Part shown: positions 1 through 7,179 of the stretch, one piece after another
Layout of the letters: every line of letters starts with the position of its first letter
Position numbering within the stretch: the stretch's first letter is position 1
From: Mesorhizobium neociceri
GTDB taxonomy: Bacteria > Pseudomonadota > Alphaproteobacteria > Rhizobiales > Rhizobiaceae
Assembly: GCF_013520985.1 (NCBI RefSeq)
Contig: NZ_JACDTY010000011.1
Location: forward strand, 124,001 to 188,000
Direction: 5' to 3'
DNA: 64,000 nucleotides
Made by a program: the position numbers and the translations under genes
The notes under the pieces: model-generated
Told to the model about the DNA's origin: nothing
Seen by the model: only the letters and a program-made list of their open reading frames with translations
Databases searched by the model: none

Positions 1-160
1 CGCCTACATGACCGGCACGCTCTATCGCTACAAGGGTGGCGGTGTTCCGGAAGTTGTGGCGCAGTTCAAGCCGGGCAGCGCCGACATCGGCACAGACGGC
101 AGGCGGATATTCGTGCCGCTGATGAACGAAGGCGAGATCGCGGTGCTGAGCCTAGATTGA
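1..160 (+). CDS. C-terminal end of a beta-propeller (SMP-30/YncE-like) protein, partial
   Basis: The reading frame is open from base 2 and stops with TGA at 158-160, giving the last 52 residues of a protein whose start lies outside the window. The segment contains 'LYRYKGGG', 'GSADIGTDGRRIFVPL' and ends 'GEIAVLSLD'. This is the usual pattern of the last blade of six- or seven-bladed propellers of the SMP-30/gluconolactonase or YncE type: polar turn, 'D-G-R' and a hydrophobic strand. The substrate cannot be judged from this fragment. The gene converges on the SulP gene, with 18 bases between the stops. Confidence 0.55.
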   Translation, partial: AYMTGTLYRYKGGGVPEVVAQFKPGSADIGTDGRRIFVPLMNEGEIAVLSLD

Positions 161-178
161 CGGCGCACACTTGCCGGC

Positions 179-1924
179 TCAGCCAGCGGGTGCGGCTTTG
201 AGCTGCGCCCGCGCATCCTCGATCGAGGCGGCATAGGTCACCAGCGGGCGCTTGACGCCGTGGTTGATCAGCATGCGCCGCGTCTGCGGCGAGGCGCCGG
301 CGATGATAAAGCGCACCCCGGCGCGCTTCGCCTTGTGGGCCGCGCCCCCGATGACATTGGCCGCGGTGGAATCGAAGAACGGCACCGCCGAGCAATCGAG
401 GATGAAGTTCTTGCGCTGGTCGGCTATGCGGTCCAGCACCGTGCCGACGGTCGAGGCGGCGCCGAAGAAGAAGGCTCCGGAGATGCGATAGACGACGGTA
501 TCGGCGTCACTCGCCTCGCTGGCATCGTAGGCGCCGCCGCTGCTGTCGGCGACATCGTCCTGCACCAGCGGCAGGTCCGCCTCCACGGCGATCGACTTGG
601 CCATGCGGTCGATGAACAGGATCGAGCCCAGCGCGAAGCCGACGACGATGCCTTCGGTGAGGTCACGAAAGACGACGATCAGGAAGGTCGCCATCAGCAC
701 CAGGGCGTCGCCGCGCGAAGCGCGCAGCAGCGTGGCGAAGGCCTGCTTCTCGAACATGTTCCAGCACACCACCGCCAGCACGCCGGCAAGGGCGGCAAGC
801 GGGATGTAGCTGGCCAGTGGCGCGGCCACCAGCATGAAGACCAGCAGGAACAGCGAATGCAGCATGCCCGAAACCGGTCCATGCGCGCCGGCCCGCACAT
901 TGGTGGCGGTGCGGGCGATGGTGCCGGTGGCGCAGATGCCGCCGAACAGGGCAGACGCGATGTTGGCAAAGCCTTGCGCGACCAGCTCGCAATTGGAACG
1001 GTGGCGGCGTCCGGTCATGCCGTCGGCGACCACGGCCGAGAGCAGCGATTCGATAGCGCCGAGCAGGGCAAAGGCCACCGCATCCGGCAGCACCGCAATC
1101 GCCTTGTCGAGGCTGAGCGCCGGCAGCGCCGGAAACGGCAGGCTGCGCGGAATGCCGCCATAGCGGGTGCCGATCGTTTCCGCCGGCAGGGAAAGCAGCG
1201 CCACGACAAGCGAGGCCAGCCCGACGGCGATCAGCATGCCCGGCCAGCCGGGTCGCCAACGCTTCACGCCGACAATGGTGGCGATGGTCAGCACAGCCAC
1301 CAGCGTTGCCGAGATGTTGAGCGTGCCGGCCGCCTGCCCGATCGCCATCAGCTTCGGCAGCAACGGCCCGGGCTCAGGCCCGGCAAGCGTCAGCCCGAAC
1401 AGTTCGACGATCTGGCCGGAGAAGATAATGATGGCGATGCCGGCGGTGAAGCCGACCGTCACCGGGTAGGGGATGAATTTGATGTAGGTGCCGAGCCTGA
1501 GATAGCCGATGGCGAGCAGGAAGATGCCGGCCATCATCGTTGCCAGCAGCAGCCCATCGATGCCTTCGCGCTGCACCGTCGCCGCCACCAGCACGATGAA
1601 GGCGCCGGCCGGGCCGCCGATCTGGAAGCGGCTGCCGCCGAGCGCCGAGATGATGAAGCCGCCGACAATTGCCGTGAACAGGCCGCGCTCCGGCGTCACG
1701 CCCGACGCGATCGCAATCGCCATCGACAGCGGCAACGCCACGATGGCGACGGTCAGTCCGGCCATGAAGTCGGCCTTGAACTGCGGCAGGTGGTAACCCT
1801 CCCGCCAGACCGTCACCAGCTTGGGTGTGAACAGCTCGGAAAATGTCGGCTTTGCCGACTTCTGGGCCGACTTCTGGGCCGGCTGCTGGGTCGGTCGATG
1901 CGCTGCCTGACGGATCTGATCCAT
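179..1924 (-). CDS. SulP/SLC26 family anion permease with C-terminal STAS domain
   Basis: The product is 581 aa, a normal length for SulP carriers, which move sulfate, bicarbonate or dicarboxylates across the inner membrane. After a roughly 40-residue Gln/Lys/Ala-rich cytoplasmic leader comes a long hydrophobic block (about 55-430) with typical SulP segments such as 'FMAGLTVAIVALPLSMAIA' and 'GGSRFQIGGPAGAFIVLVA'. Residues of about 455-570 form a STAS domain ('FILDCSAVPFFDSTAANVI'). The ATG at 1924 is preceded by GGAAGGG. The gene follows an XRE regulator on the same strand after 80 bases, so it may be co-transcribed with it or regulated by it. The anion cannot be assigned from sequence alone. 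Confidence 0.9.
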   Translation of the reverse strand: MDQIRQAAHRPTQQPAQKSAQKSAKPTFSELFTPKLVTVWREGYHLPQFKADFMAGLTVAIVALPLSMAIAIASGVTPERGLFTAIVGGFIISALGGSRFQIGGPAGAFIVLVAATVQREGIDGLLLATMMAGIFLLAIGYLRLGTYIKFIPYPVTVGFTAGIAIIIFSGQIVELFGLTLAGPEPGPLLPKLMAIGQAAGTLNISATLVAVLTIATIVGVKRWRPGWPGMLIAVGLASLVVALLSLPAETIGTRYGGIPRSLPFPALPALSLDKAIAVLPDAVAFALLGAIESLLSAVVADGMTGRRHRSNCELVAQGFANIASALFGGICATGTIARTATNVRAGAHGPVSGMLHSLFLLVFMLVAAPLASYIPLAALAGVLAVVCWNMFEKQAFATLLRASRGDALVLMATFLIVVFRDLTEGIVVGFALGSILFIDRMAKSIAVEADLPLVQDDVADSSGGAYDASEASDADTVVYRISGAFFFGAASTVGTVLDRIADQRKNFILDCSAVPFFDSTAANVIGGAAHKAKRAGVRFIIAGASPQTRRMLINHGVKRPLVTYAASIEDARAQLKAAPAG

Positions 1925-2004
1925 GAACTGCCCTTCCGCTTGCGTGAAGGCGGCGGGATCGTCGGCAGGACTGTCCGCGGTCGCCGTCGCGACTGTATGC
2001 CGGC

Positions 2005-2274
2005 TCAGCCTTGCGGGTTCGGCGGCGCGACCGGTTTGAGGCGTACGCCTCGGCCGCCGCGCTCGCTGGTCTGGTTCTCGCTGATCAGTTCCACCCCGGC
2101 CTCGTCGAGTGCCTGGATGACCTTCATCAGCGTGTCGACCACGCCCCTGACCACGCCACCGCTCGCTTCCATGCGCTGGATGGTCGGAAGCGAAACCCCG
2201 GCGCGCTCGGCGAGCGTCTTCTGATCGATGCCGGCCAGCGCCCTCGCGGCGCGCATCTGCGCGGCAGTGATCAT
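2005..2274 (-). CDS. XRE-family helix-turn-helix regulator
   Basis: An 89-aa single-domain DNA-binding protein. Residues of about 5-35 give a clear HTH_3 fold: 'QMRAARALAGIDQKTLAERA' followed by 'GVSLPTIQRMEASGG'. The C-terminal part ('TLMKVIQALDEAGVELISE') is the usual XRE helix of short rhizobial regulators. I chose ATG at 2274. A longer reading from a TTG at 2337 is possible but would place the predicted -10 region and a palindrome inside the coding sequence. It lies directly upstream of the sulP-like gene on the same strand and is a candidate regulator of that gene and of itself. Confidence 0.85.
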   Translation of the reverse strand: MITAAQMRAARALAGIDQKTLAERAGVSLPTIQRMEASGGVVRGVVDTLMKVIQALDEAGVELISENQTSERGGRGVRLKPVAPPNPQG

Positions 2275-2307
2275 CGGCCCGAACCCCCGTCTGAGTCTGC
2301 GGTTTCT

Positions 2308-2337
2308 ACGTATAATACAATCACTGTGATGTTTCAA
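2308..2337 (-). promoter_or_regulatory. Putative promoter and operator of the XRE regulator
   Basis: Read on the minus strand, TTGAAA (2337-2332) is followed after 17 bases by TATACG, an acceptable sigma-70 spacing. The spacer holds the palindrome ATCAC-T-GTGAT (2320-2330), well placed for autorepression by the XRE protein. This is motif reading only. Confidence 0.35.
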
Positions 2338-2445
2338 CCATCATAAAGCATACATTAAACATGATCCATCGATGGAACCGGATGGCGGGGAACAGGATAA
2401 GCATGCTACGCACCTGCCCTGGTTCTCATTGGCGGAACATATCAG

Positions 2446-2544
2446 TTGAAGATTTTCAAGACCTTGATGACATCGGCAGCCTTGCTGTCGGCGGTTCTTC
2501 TGCTGGCAGGCTGTGGACACGGGCTGATCAACCGGCTGATCTGA
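2446..2544 (+). CDS. Very small putative lipoprotein
   Basis: A 32-codon frame beginning TTG (2446), or ATG at 2467, encodes a short basic start, a hydrophobic stretch 'ALLSAVLLLAGC' and a 9-residue tail after the cysteine. 'LLAGC' is a good lipobox for signal peptidase II, so the mature product would be a tiny lipopeptide resembling entericidin-like lipoproteins. No strong ribosome binding site is visible. It converges on the PAP2 gene. It could be a chance frame; the lipobox is the only strong argument. Confidence 0.4.
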   Translation: MKIFKTLMTSAALLSAVLLLAGCGHGLINRLI

Positions 2545-2560
2545 TTGTCGCTCCGCAGCG

Positions 2561-3277
2561 TCAGTCATCAAGCTCGCTGTCACTGTTCGCCACTACCTTG
2601 CGCCGCTGCAGCAGCCGCGCCGCCAGCCAGCACAGCATCGCCCAGGCAAAGCCGGCGCACCAGCCAGCCAGCACGTCGGATGGCCAGTGGACGCCGAGAT
2701 AGACGCGGCTGACGCCGACCAGCAGCGTTGTCAGCACCGCGAGGCAGAGCACGAAGATCTTGGTCGTGCGCCCCGGCAGGAAGCGCGCCGCCAGCGAGCC
2801 GAGTGTGAGATAGGTCACCGCCGAGACCATGGCATGGCCGCTCGGAAACGACAGCGATGTCTCGGTGACGAGGTGCGAGACGAGATCCGGGCGTGGCCGG
2901 TCGATGCCGGCTTTCAGCAAGGTCGACAGCAACTGCCCGCCGGCGACCGCCGCCAGGACGAACAGCGCCGTCCCCGCCTTGCGAATGAGCAGGAGATAGA
3001 CGATCACCGCCGTTACGATCAGCGTCAGCACTGCCGAGCTGCCGAGGCTGGTGATGTCGCGCATCGCCCCTTCCAGCCAGAGCGGTCCAACCGGGACATC
3101 GGGGTGGCCGGTCTGGCGAAAGGCGAGCAGGATCTCGGTATCGAAAGCATGCGGGGTGGTGTCGCGCGCCACCTCCATCAGCTCCTCGAATCCCCAAAGC
3201 CCGGCGGCGATCACCAGCCCGGCCAGCAACACCGGAAATTCAAACCAGTTGGTGAGCGTGCTCGAGGAGATCTTCAT
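2561..3277 (-). CDS. PAP2 superfamily phosphatase (membrane)
   Basis: A 238-aa integral membrane protein with the three PAP2 catalytic motifs in order: 'KAGIDRPRP' (C1, about 121-129), 'PSGH' (C2, about 146-149) and 'SRVYLGVHWPSD' (C3, about 194-205). About six hydrophobic segments surround them, as in bacterial lipid phosphatases that hydrolyse phosphatidate, PGP or undecaprenyl diphosphate with the active site facing the periplasm. The ATG at 3277 is preceded by AGGA. It starts 8 bases after the stop of the upstream EamA-like gene on the same strand, so the two form an operon. The lipid substrate is unknown. Confidence 0.9.
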   Translation of the reverse strand: MKISSSTLTNWFEFPVLLAGLVIAAGLWGFEELMEVARDTTPHAFDTEILLAFRQTGHPDVPVGPLWLEGAMRDITSLGSSAVLTLIVTAVIVYLLLIRKAGTALFVLAAVAGGQLLSTLLKAGIDRPRPDLVSHLVTETSLSFPSGHAMVSAVTYLTLGSLAARFLPGRTTKIFVLCLAVLTTLLVGVSRVYLGVHWPSDVLAGWCAGFAWAMLCWLAARLLQRRKVVANSDSELDD

Positions 3278-3284
3278 CGGGGTC

Positions 3285-3626
3285 CTACAGTCGCCCTTGC
3301 AGATAGGGCCCGAGCGTGATCAGCGCCACCGCGGCGATGGCCAGCACGATACCAGTCGCCTGCAAGGCATTGACGCGTTCGCCGAAGAACACCAGCGCCA
3401 CGACATTGACCGATACAAGCTGGATCACCGCCGACAGGCTGAACGACACCGACATGCCGAACTCGCGGACCAGCCGCAGCATGATCAGATTGCCCAGCGT
3501 ATAGAGCGCCAGCGTCACCACGATCTTGCCGAGGCTCGGCGCCAGCCCCCATTGCTTGGCCGCGGTTGCCGCAAGCAGGAAGATCACCGTCGAAATGACG
3601 AGCTGCGCCAGTCCCCAGAAACTCAC
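3285..3626 (-). CDS. Four-helix EamA/SMR-like membrane protein
   Basis: A 113-aa protein with four hydrophobic helices and a GTG start (3626) behind GAGG. The segment 'NVVALVFFGERVNALQATGI' matches the end of a half-size EamA repeat (short 'GER' loop between the last two helices). Half-size DMT proteins act as dimers; relatives include ArnE/ArnF-like flippases of modified lipid carriers. Its coupling to a PAP2 phosphatase 8 bases downstream is compatible with a shared role in lipid or polyprenyl metabolism, but that is inference from context. Confidence 0.7.
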   Translation of the reverse strand: MSFWGLAQLVISTVIFLLAATAAKQWGLAPSLGKIVVTLALYTLGNLIMLRLVREFGMSVSFSLSAVIQLVSVNVVALVFFGERVNALQATGIVLAIAAVALITLGPYLQGRL

Positions 3627-3767
3627 TTTTGTGCCTCGCTGTCGTTGTGGCAGCCCTTGTTTCGCAAGCGCGCCGGCGCGTCAAGCAAGGGCGAGATTTT
3701 GCGGAATGTGCTAAGATTCGCTCTTGGGCAAGAAGGAGGCAGAGGTTCTTGCAAGGGGAGGGAATAC

Positions 3768-4037
3768 ATGGTTCGCATTTTTGCACTATCAGTCGCTTTC
3801 GCCACACTTGCACTTCCGGCCCTCGCCGGGGACACAGTCGATACCGCAAAAGTGACCTGCAAAGAGTACCTCGACAGCGATCACAATTTGATGGTGGCGA
3901 TGGAGGCGGCGTTTCACGAGGCAATGAAGAACGACCCTAAGCTCGGCTCGCTCAATCAGGCCGCCTTATCCCTTGTGATGTGGGACAATTGCGCCGGCAA
4001 GACAGACACGAAGGTAATCGACGCCCTTCGGCAGTGA
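3768..4037 (+). CDS. Small periplasmic HdeA/HdeB-like protein
   Basis: An 89-aa protein with a Sec signal peptide (about 1-20, ending 'PALAG'). The mature part has two cysteines, 'VTCKEYLD' and 'MWDNCAGK', spaced as in the HdeA/HdeB family, whose disulfide-bonded helical bundle protects periplasmic proteins at low pH. The ATG at 3768 has a strong AGGGGAGG eight bases upstream, so the much longer in-frame reading from upstream is not the gene. Family assignment rests on the cysteine pattern, size and export signal and is moderate. Confidence 0.65.
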   Translation: MVRIFALSVAFATLALPALAGDTVDTAKVTCKEYLDSDHNLMVAMEAAFHEAMKNDPKLGSLNQAALSLVMWDNCAGKTDTKVIDALRQ

Positions 4038-4171
4038 TCGGTCCAGTGCAGCTTTGCCGAACTGCCGGCCTCATCGGCAAAGAACGTGTGAAGCGCCGCT
4101 AGGCTCACTCAAGCCTCGGGAAAGATTGGACATTTAAACGTGGCGCTCTAGGTCTTCCGGAGGAGGCTGCC

Positions 4172-4396
4172 ATGCCAAAGTCTGTTTATGACCGTGGCCT
4201 GCTCAGGCCTGACGACATCGCCAGGCTGCAACGCGTGTTCGACGAGGCCTGCCGCAGGCGCGACGTGCATCCCGATTCGGCCGAGGCGCGGGAAGTCGCG
4301 CTGAACCTGCTCGCGCTCCACAATGCCGGCATGGTCGAGGAAGATATGCTTATGGAAACCGTCGGTTTCCGCCGGTTGGAGCCGAAATCGGCCTGA
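4172..4396 (+). CDS. Conserved small hypothetical protein
   Basis: A 74-aa soluble, charged and mostly helical protein ('DDIARLQRVFDEACRRRDVH', 'REVALNLLALHNAGMVEEDM') with no export signal or Cys. The start is certain: GGAGGAGG lies 9-10 bases before ATG 4172. I recognise it only as the type of short rhizobial orphan protein common in these genomes; function unknown. It converges on the GNAT gene 12 bases downstream. Confidence 0.7.
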   Translation: MPKSVYDRGLLRPDDIARLQRVFDEACRRRDVHPDSAEAREVALNLLALHNAGMVEEDMLMETVGFRRLEPKSA

Positions 4397-4408
4397 GGCA
4401 AAGGCAGC

Positions 4409-5089
4409 CTAGCCGGCCCGCTGCACGACGGCCACGTTCATCTCTGACCTCAGCTTGAAGCCGATGGATTCGTACAATCCGATCGCGTTGGCATTATTGG
4501 CATAGGCGTGCAGATAGGGCACCTCGCCGCGCGCCATGATCCGGTTGGACACGAACACCGACAGCAGCCTGCCGAGGCCGCCGCCGCGAAAGTCCGGATG
4601 CGAGCAGACGCCGCTGAGTTCGCTGTAGCCGGGCTGCTTCATGCGCTCGCCGGCCATTGCCGCCAGTCTGCCGCCGATCTTCACCCCCCAGAACTCCCCC
4701 AGGCTCAGCGCCTTAAGCGTGAACGGGCCCGGCTTGGTCAGCGACGCCAGAGCGAGCATCTCGGCTGCATCGTCCAGCGTCAGCTGCTGCACGCGCTCGT
4801 CCGACACGGCCGGCAAGGGCGTCTCGGCGACCATCTGCACGCCGAAGGCGGTCGCGGTCGCGGTCAATTCCGGCGGCAGGGCAATGGGATCCGCCTGAAG
4901 CATGAACACGCTTTCACCTGCGGCAACGAGCCTTGCGAGCGCCTGCAGGCTCTCAGCGTCATCTGCGCCGGAAGCCGCGAACGGGACGATCGATGAGGGA
5001 TAGCGCCTGGCGAGCTTGTCACCTTGCGCGAAGGCCTGCTGACGCGTGGCTAGCGCGCTCCAGACGGGACGGTCGAGGACATGGCTCAT
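4409..5089 (-). CDS. GNAT family N-acetyltransferase
   Basis: A 226-aa protein whose C-terminal half carries the GNAT acetyl-CoA fold: beta-strand segment 'YSELSGVCSHPDFRGGGLGR' (the R/Q-x-x-G-x-G/A pyrophosphate loop is 'RGGGLG') and the final 'NANAIGLYESIGFKLRSEM' motif. The N-terminal half is divergent, as in the FR47-like group. The ATG (5087-5089) overlaps the marR stop as ATGA, so translation is coupled to the regulator upstream. The acceptor substrate is unknown; a MarR partner suggests response to a small molecule. Confidence 0.85.
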   Translation of the reverse strand: MSHVLDRPVWSALATRQQAFAQGDKLARRYPSSIVPFAASGADDAESLQALARLVAAGESVFMLQADPIALPPELTATATAFGVQMVAETPLPAVSDERVQQLTLDDAAEMLALASLTKPGPFTLKALSLGEFWGVKIGGRLAAMAGERMKQPGYSELSGVCSHPDFRGGGLGRLLSVFVSNRIMARGEVPYLHAYANNANAIGLYESIGFKLRSEMNVAVVQRAG

Positions 5090-5571
5090 CGCACGGCATC
5101 CTGTTTCACACGACGATCGAGCGGGGCCGCCTCCAGCCCGTCCTCTATTGCCGAGAGTTGTTCGAGAAGCGGCCCTGTTAGGCCTTTGCACAGGTCGGCG
5201 ACGGCATTCTCGATGCGAGGCCATACGTCCCGCTTCGCCTTGTCGACCAGACGCTGACCATTCCCTGTCAGTGAGACCATCCTGCGGCGCTGATCGCCGT
5301 CCGACTGGATAACCTCGACCAGGCCCAGTTCAGCCAGCAGCGCCACGCTGCGCGTCACGCCCGGCTGGGTGATGCCGAGCGACTGCGCCAGCTCGCCGAC
5401 AGGCAGTGGTCCCAGCCTGTCGAGCGCGGCGAGCAGAGGATACTGGCTCGACTGCACCGGCACCTCCAGGCCATCGAGCATGCGCTGCGTATCGGCCTGT
5501 AGTTGCTCGCCGATGCGTTTCAGCCTGCTGCCGAGCGTGAGGTAGCCGAGAGATCGAATGATGTCTTCCAT
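5086..5571 (-). CDS. MarR family transcriptional regulator
   Basis: A 161-aa winged-helix regulator. Residues of about 45-110 form the DNA-binding domain ('LDRLGPLPVGELAQSLGITQ', then 'PGVTRSVALLAELGLVEVI') with the wing 'SDGDQRRRMVSLT', the D-x-R-x-R signature of MarR proteins. N- and C-terminal helices would make the dimer. It is the first gene of a two-gene operon with the GNAT acetyltransferase (ATGA overlap). An AT-rich palindromic stretch just upstream is a likely autoregulatory operator. Confidence 0.9.
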   Translation of the reverse strand: MEDIIRSLGYLTLGSRLKRIGEQLQADTQRMLDGLEVPVQSSQYPLLAALDRLGPLPVGELAQSLGITQPGVTRSVALLAELGLVEVIQSDGDQRRRMVSLTGNGQRLVDKAKRDVWPRIENAVADLCKGLTGPLLEQLSAIEDGLEAAPLDRRVKQDAVR

Positions 5572-5587
5572 GGGTGAGTCCGCTGGT

Positions 5588-5611
5588 TATTCATTACATG
5601 TTATATAATAA
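5588..5611. promoter_or_regulatory. Candidate MarR operator upstream of the marR-GNAT operon
   Basis: An AT-rich island in a GC-rich context begins about 17 bases upstream of the marR start. Its core TTACATGTTA (5594-5603) is an imperfect palindrome (8 of 10 positions) flanked by TTATT and AATAA. Size and place fit a MarR dimer site overlapping the promoter. Not verified. Confidence 0.4.
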
Positions 5612-5663
5612 GGCAAGAAAAGAGAATCAAGGCTGCCATGATCAGGGGGCCGGAGCCTCTTAG

Positions 5664-5850
5664 CTTCGTCATCCCTGGGCGGAGCAGCCGCGTAGCGGCG
5701 TTGCGAAGACCCTGGGATCCATTCCGTGACCTTGACCGTGGAGTGCAGCGGAGCAGAACCTGCACCGCAGCGGCGCTCATGTGTTGCGGCATGGATCCTC
5801 GGGTCTGCGCCGCGTCGCTTCGCTCCTTGCTTCGCCCGTGGATGACGAAG
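5664..5850. repeat. Large imperfect inverted repeat (intergenic palindromic element, family D)
   Basis: Two roughly 60-base arms face each other: 5664-5722 begins CTTCGTCATCC and ends GGATCCAT, and 5791-5850 begins ATGGATCC and ends GGATGACGAAG. Between them lie 68 bases. This type of 'cgtcatcc...gggatccat' element is common between genes in Mesorhizobium and related genera. It fills the gap between marR and the flavoprotein gene and ends 7 bases from that gene's stop. No reading frame is supported inside it. Confidence 0.7.
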
Positions 5851-5857
5851 GGACGGG

Positions 5858-7060
5858 CTACGACCCTCTGACGATCCGCCGGGCAATCGCTTCGGCCTGC
5901 AGGCCGGCGCTGTGGAAATAGCTGGCCAGGCTCGGGCGCATGCCGATGAACCACAGGCCGGGCTGGCCGCTCGGCGTGCCGCCATTGGCTTTCGGCACGC
6001 CCTTGGCGTCGAGCACGCCGAGATCGCCCAGCATGGTTTCCAGCCCGGTGCGATAGCCGGTCGCCGCGATCACCACATCCGGCGAGATCACCGTGCCGTC
6101 AGTCAGCCGCACGGCCTGGCCTTCGAAGGCCGCCACCGGCGCCACCACCGAAATCCGTCCGGCTTTCAGCGCGGCGACGGCGCCGTCGTCGACGGCAATC
6201 GCGATCTGCTCGACGCCGAGCCGGCTGGCGCCGCCCTTCGGCGCCGGCGGCAGGCCGAAGCGGATGAGGTCGCCGAACACAAGCCTTTGCGTCGCGGCGA
6301 TCACGGCGTCGGCAATCCACGTCGGCAGCATCGCCATGAAGCCGCCGAAGCGCGCCACGGCAACCTTGCCGATCCGTTTCGGCATCAGCGATGGACCCTG
6401 CCTGGCCGACAGCCACACGGCTTCTGTGTCGGCGCAGGCAAGGTGGTTGAGCACGTCGAAGCCGGAATTTCCGGCGCCGGCCACCAGCACTTTCTTGCCG
6501 GCATAGTCCTCCGCGGTGCCGAAATCGGCGGCGTGGATCAGCTTGCCGGTGAACGTCGCCTTGCCGGGCCAGTCCGGCGTCCACGGCAAGCGATCACGAC
6601 CTGTTGCAACGATGACGTGACGTGCGCTCAGCACGCCTTGGCCGGTATGGACGAGCCAGTGGCTGCCGCTGCGCTCGATCCGCTCGACGGCGGTGCCGAA
6701 TTCGACCCTTATGCCACGGGTGCGGGCAAAATCCTCGAGATAGCCGACGATGACATCCTTGTTCGGAAAGGCGGCGGTGCGCGGCGGAAAGGCAAGGCCG
6801 GGCAGCGCCGACAGCGCGCGATGCGTGTTGAGGGTCAGCTTCTCGTGCCGCCGCCGCCACGGCTCGGCGATCCGCTGTTCCTTGTCCAGCACGACGGCCG
6901 CCATGCCGCGCCGGCCAAGCGCGTCGGCAGCGGCCAAGCCGGCCGCTCCGGCGCCGATGACGATCACCGTCTTGTCGGGTCCTTTCGGCCCCGGGACGAT
7001 AGGCATCGTTTCGCTTGTCGTTGCCGCCATTCGGTCGAGATTCCCTTTTAGCTGCGCCAT
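5858..7060 (-). CDS. FMO-type flavin-dependent NAD(P)H oxidoreductase
   Basis: With the ATG at 7060 the protein is 400 aa (a shorter start exists at 7030). It shows a FAD Rossmann motif ('GAGAAGLAAADALGRRG', near 35-50), the flavin monooxygenase fingerprint F-x-G-x3-H-x3-F ('FTGKLIHAADF'), a second NAD(P)H-binding GxGxSG ('VAGAGNSGFDVLNHLA') and the late 'ATGYRTGL' motif. This is the plan of flavin-containing/Baeyer-Villiger-like monooxygenases. AGGA lies 9-10 bases before the 7060 start. It is divergent from the DUF2156 gene. Substrate unknown. Confidence 0.85.
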   Translation of the reverse strand: MAQLKGNLDRMAATTSETMPIVPGPKGPDKTVIVIGAGAAGLAAADALGRRGMAAVVLDKEQRIAEPWRRRHEKLTLNTHRALSALPGLAFPPRTAAFPNKDVIVGYLEDFARTRGIRVEFGTAVERIERSGSHWLVHTGQGVLSARHVIVATGRDRLPWTPDWPGKATFTGKLIHAADFGTAEDYAGKKVLVAGAGNSGFDVLNHLACADTEAVWLSARQGPSLMPKRIGKVAVARFGGFMAMLPTWIADAVIAATQRLVFGDLIRFGLPPAPKGGASRLGVEQIAIAVDDGAVAALKAGRISVVAPVAAFEGQAVRLTDGTVISPDVVIAATGYRTGLETMLGDLGVLDAKGVPKANGGTPSGQPGLWFIGMRPSLASYFHSAGLQAEAIARRIVRGS

Positions 7061-7179
7061 GGCGACCCGTCCTATATGGCACAGCGGCCATATGATCGAT
7101 AATGAGGTCGCGTCAATGCGACTGATTCGAGGCCCTGGGGGCAGGCCTCTGTTTATCATCGGCCCGCGGAAGCTCGACC

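Noticed and set aside
260-2224. 654-codon open frame on the plus strand
   Set aside because: It lies wholly antisense to the SulP gene, is Arg/Gly/Ala/His-rich without any domain, and is a by-product of GC-rich codon use.
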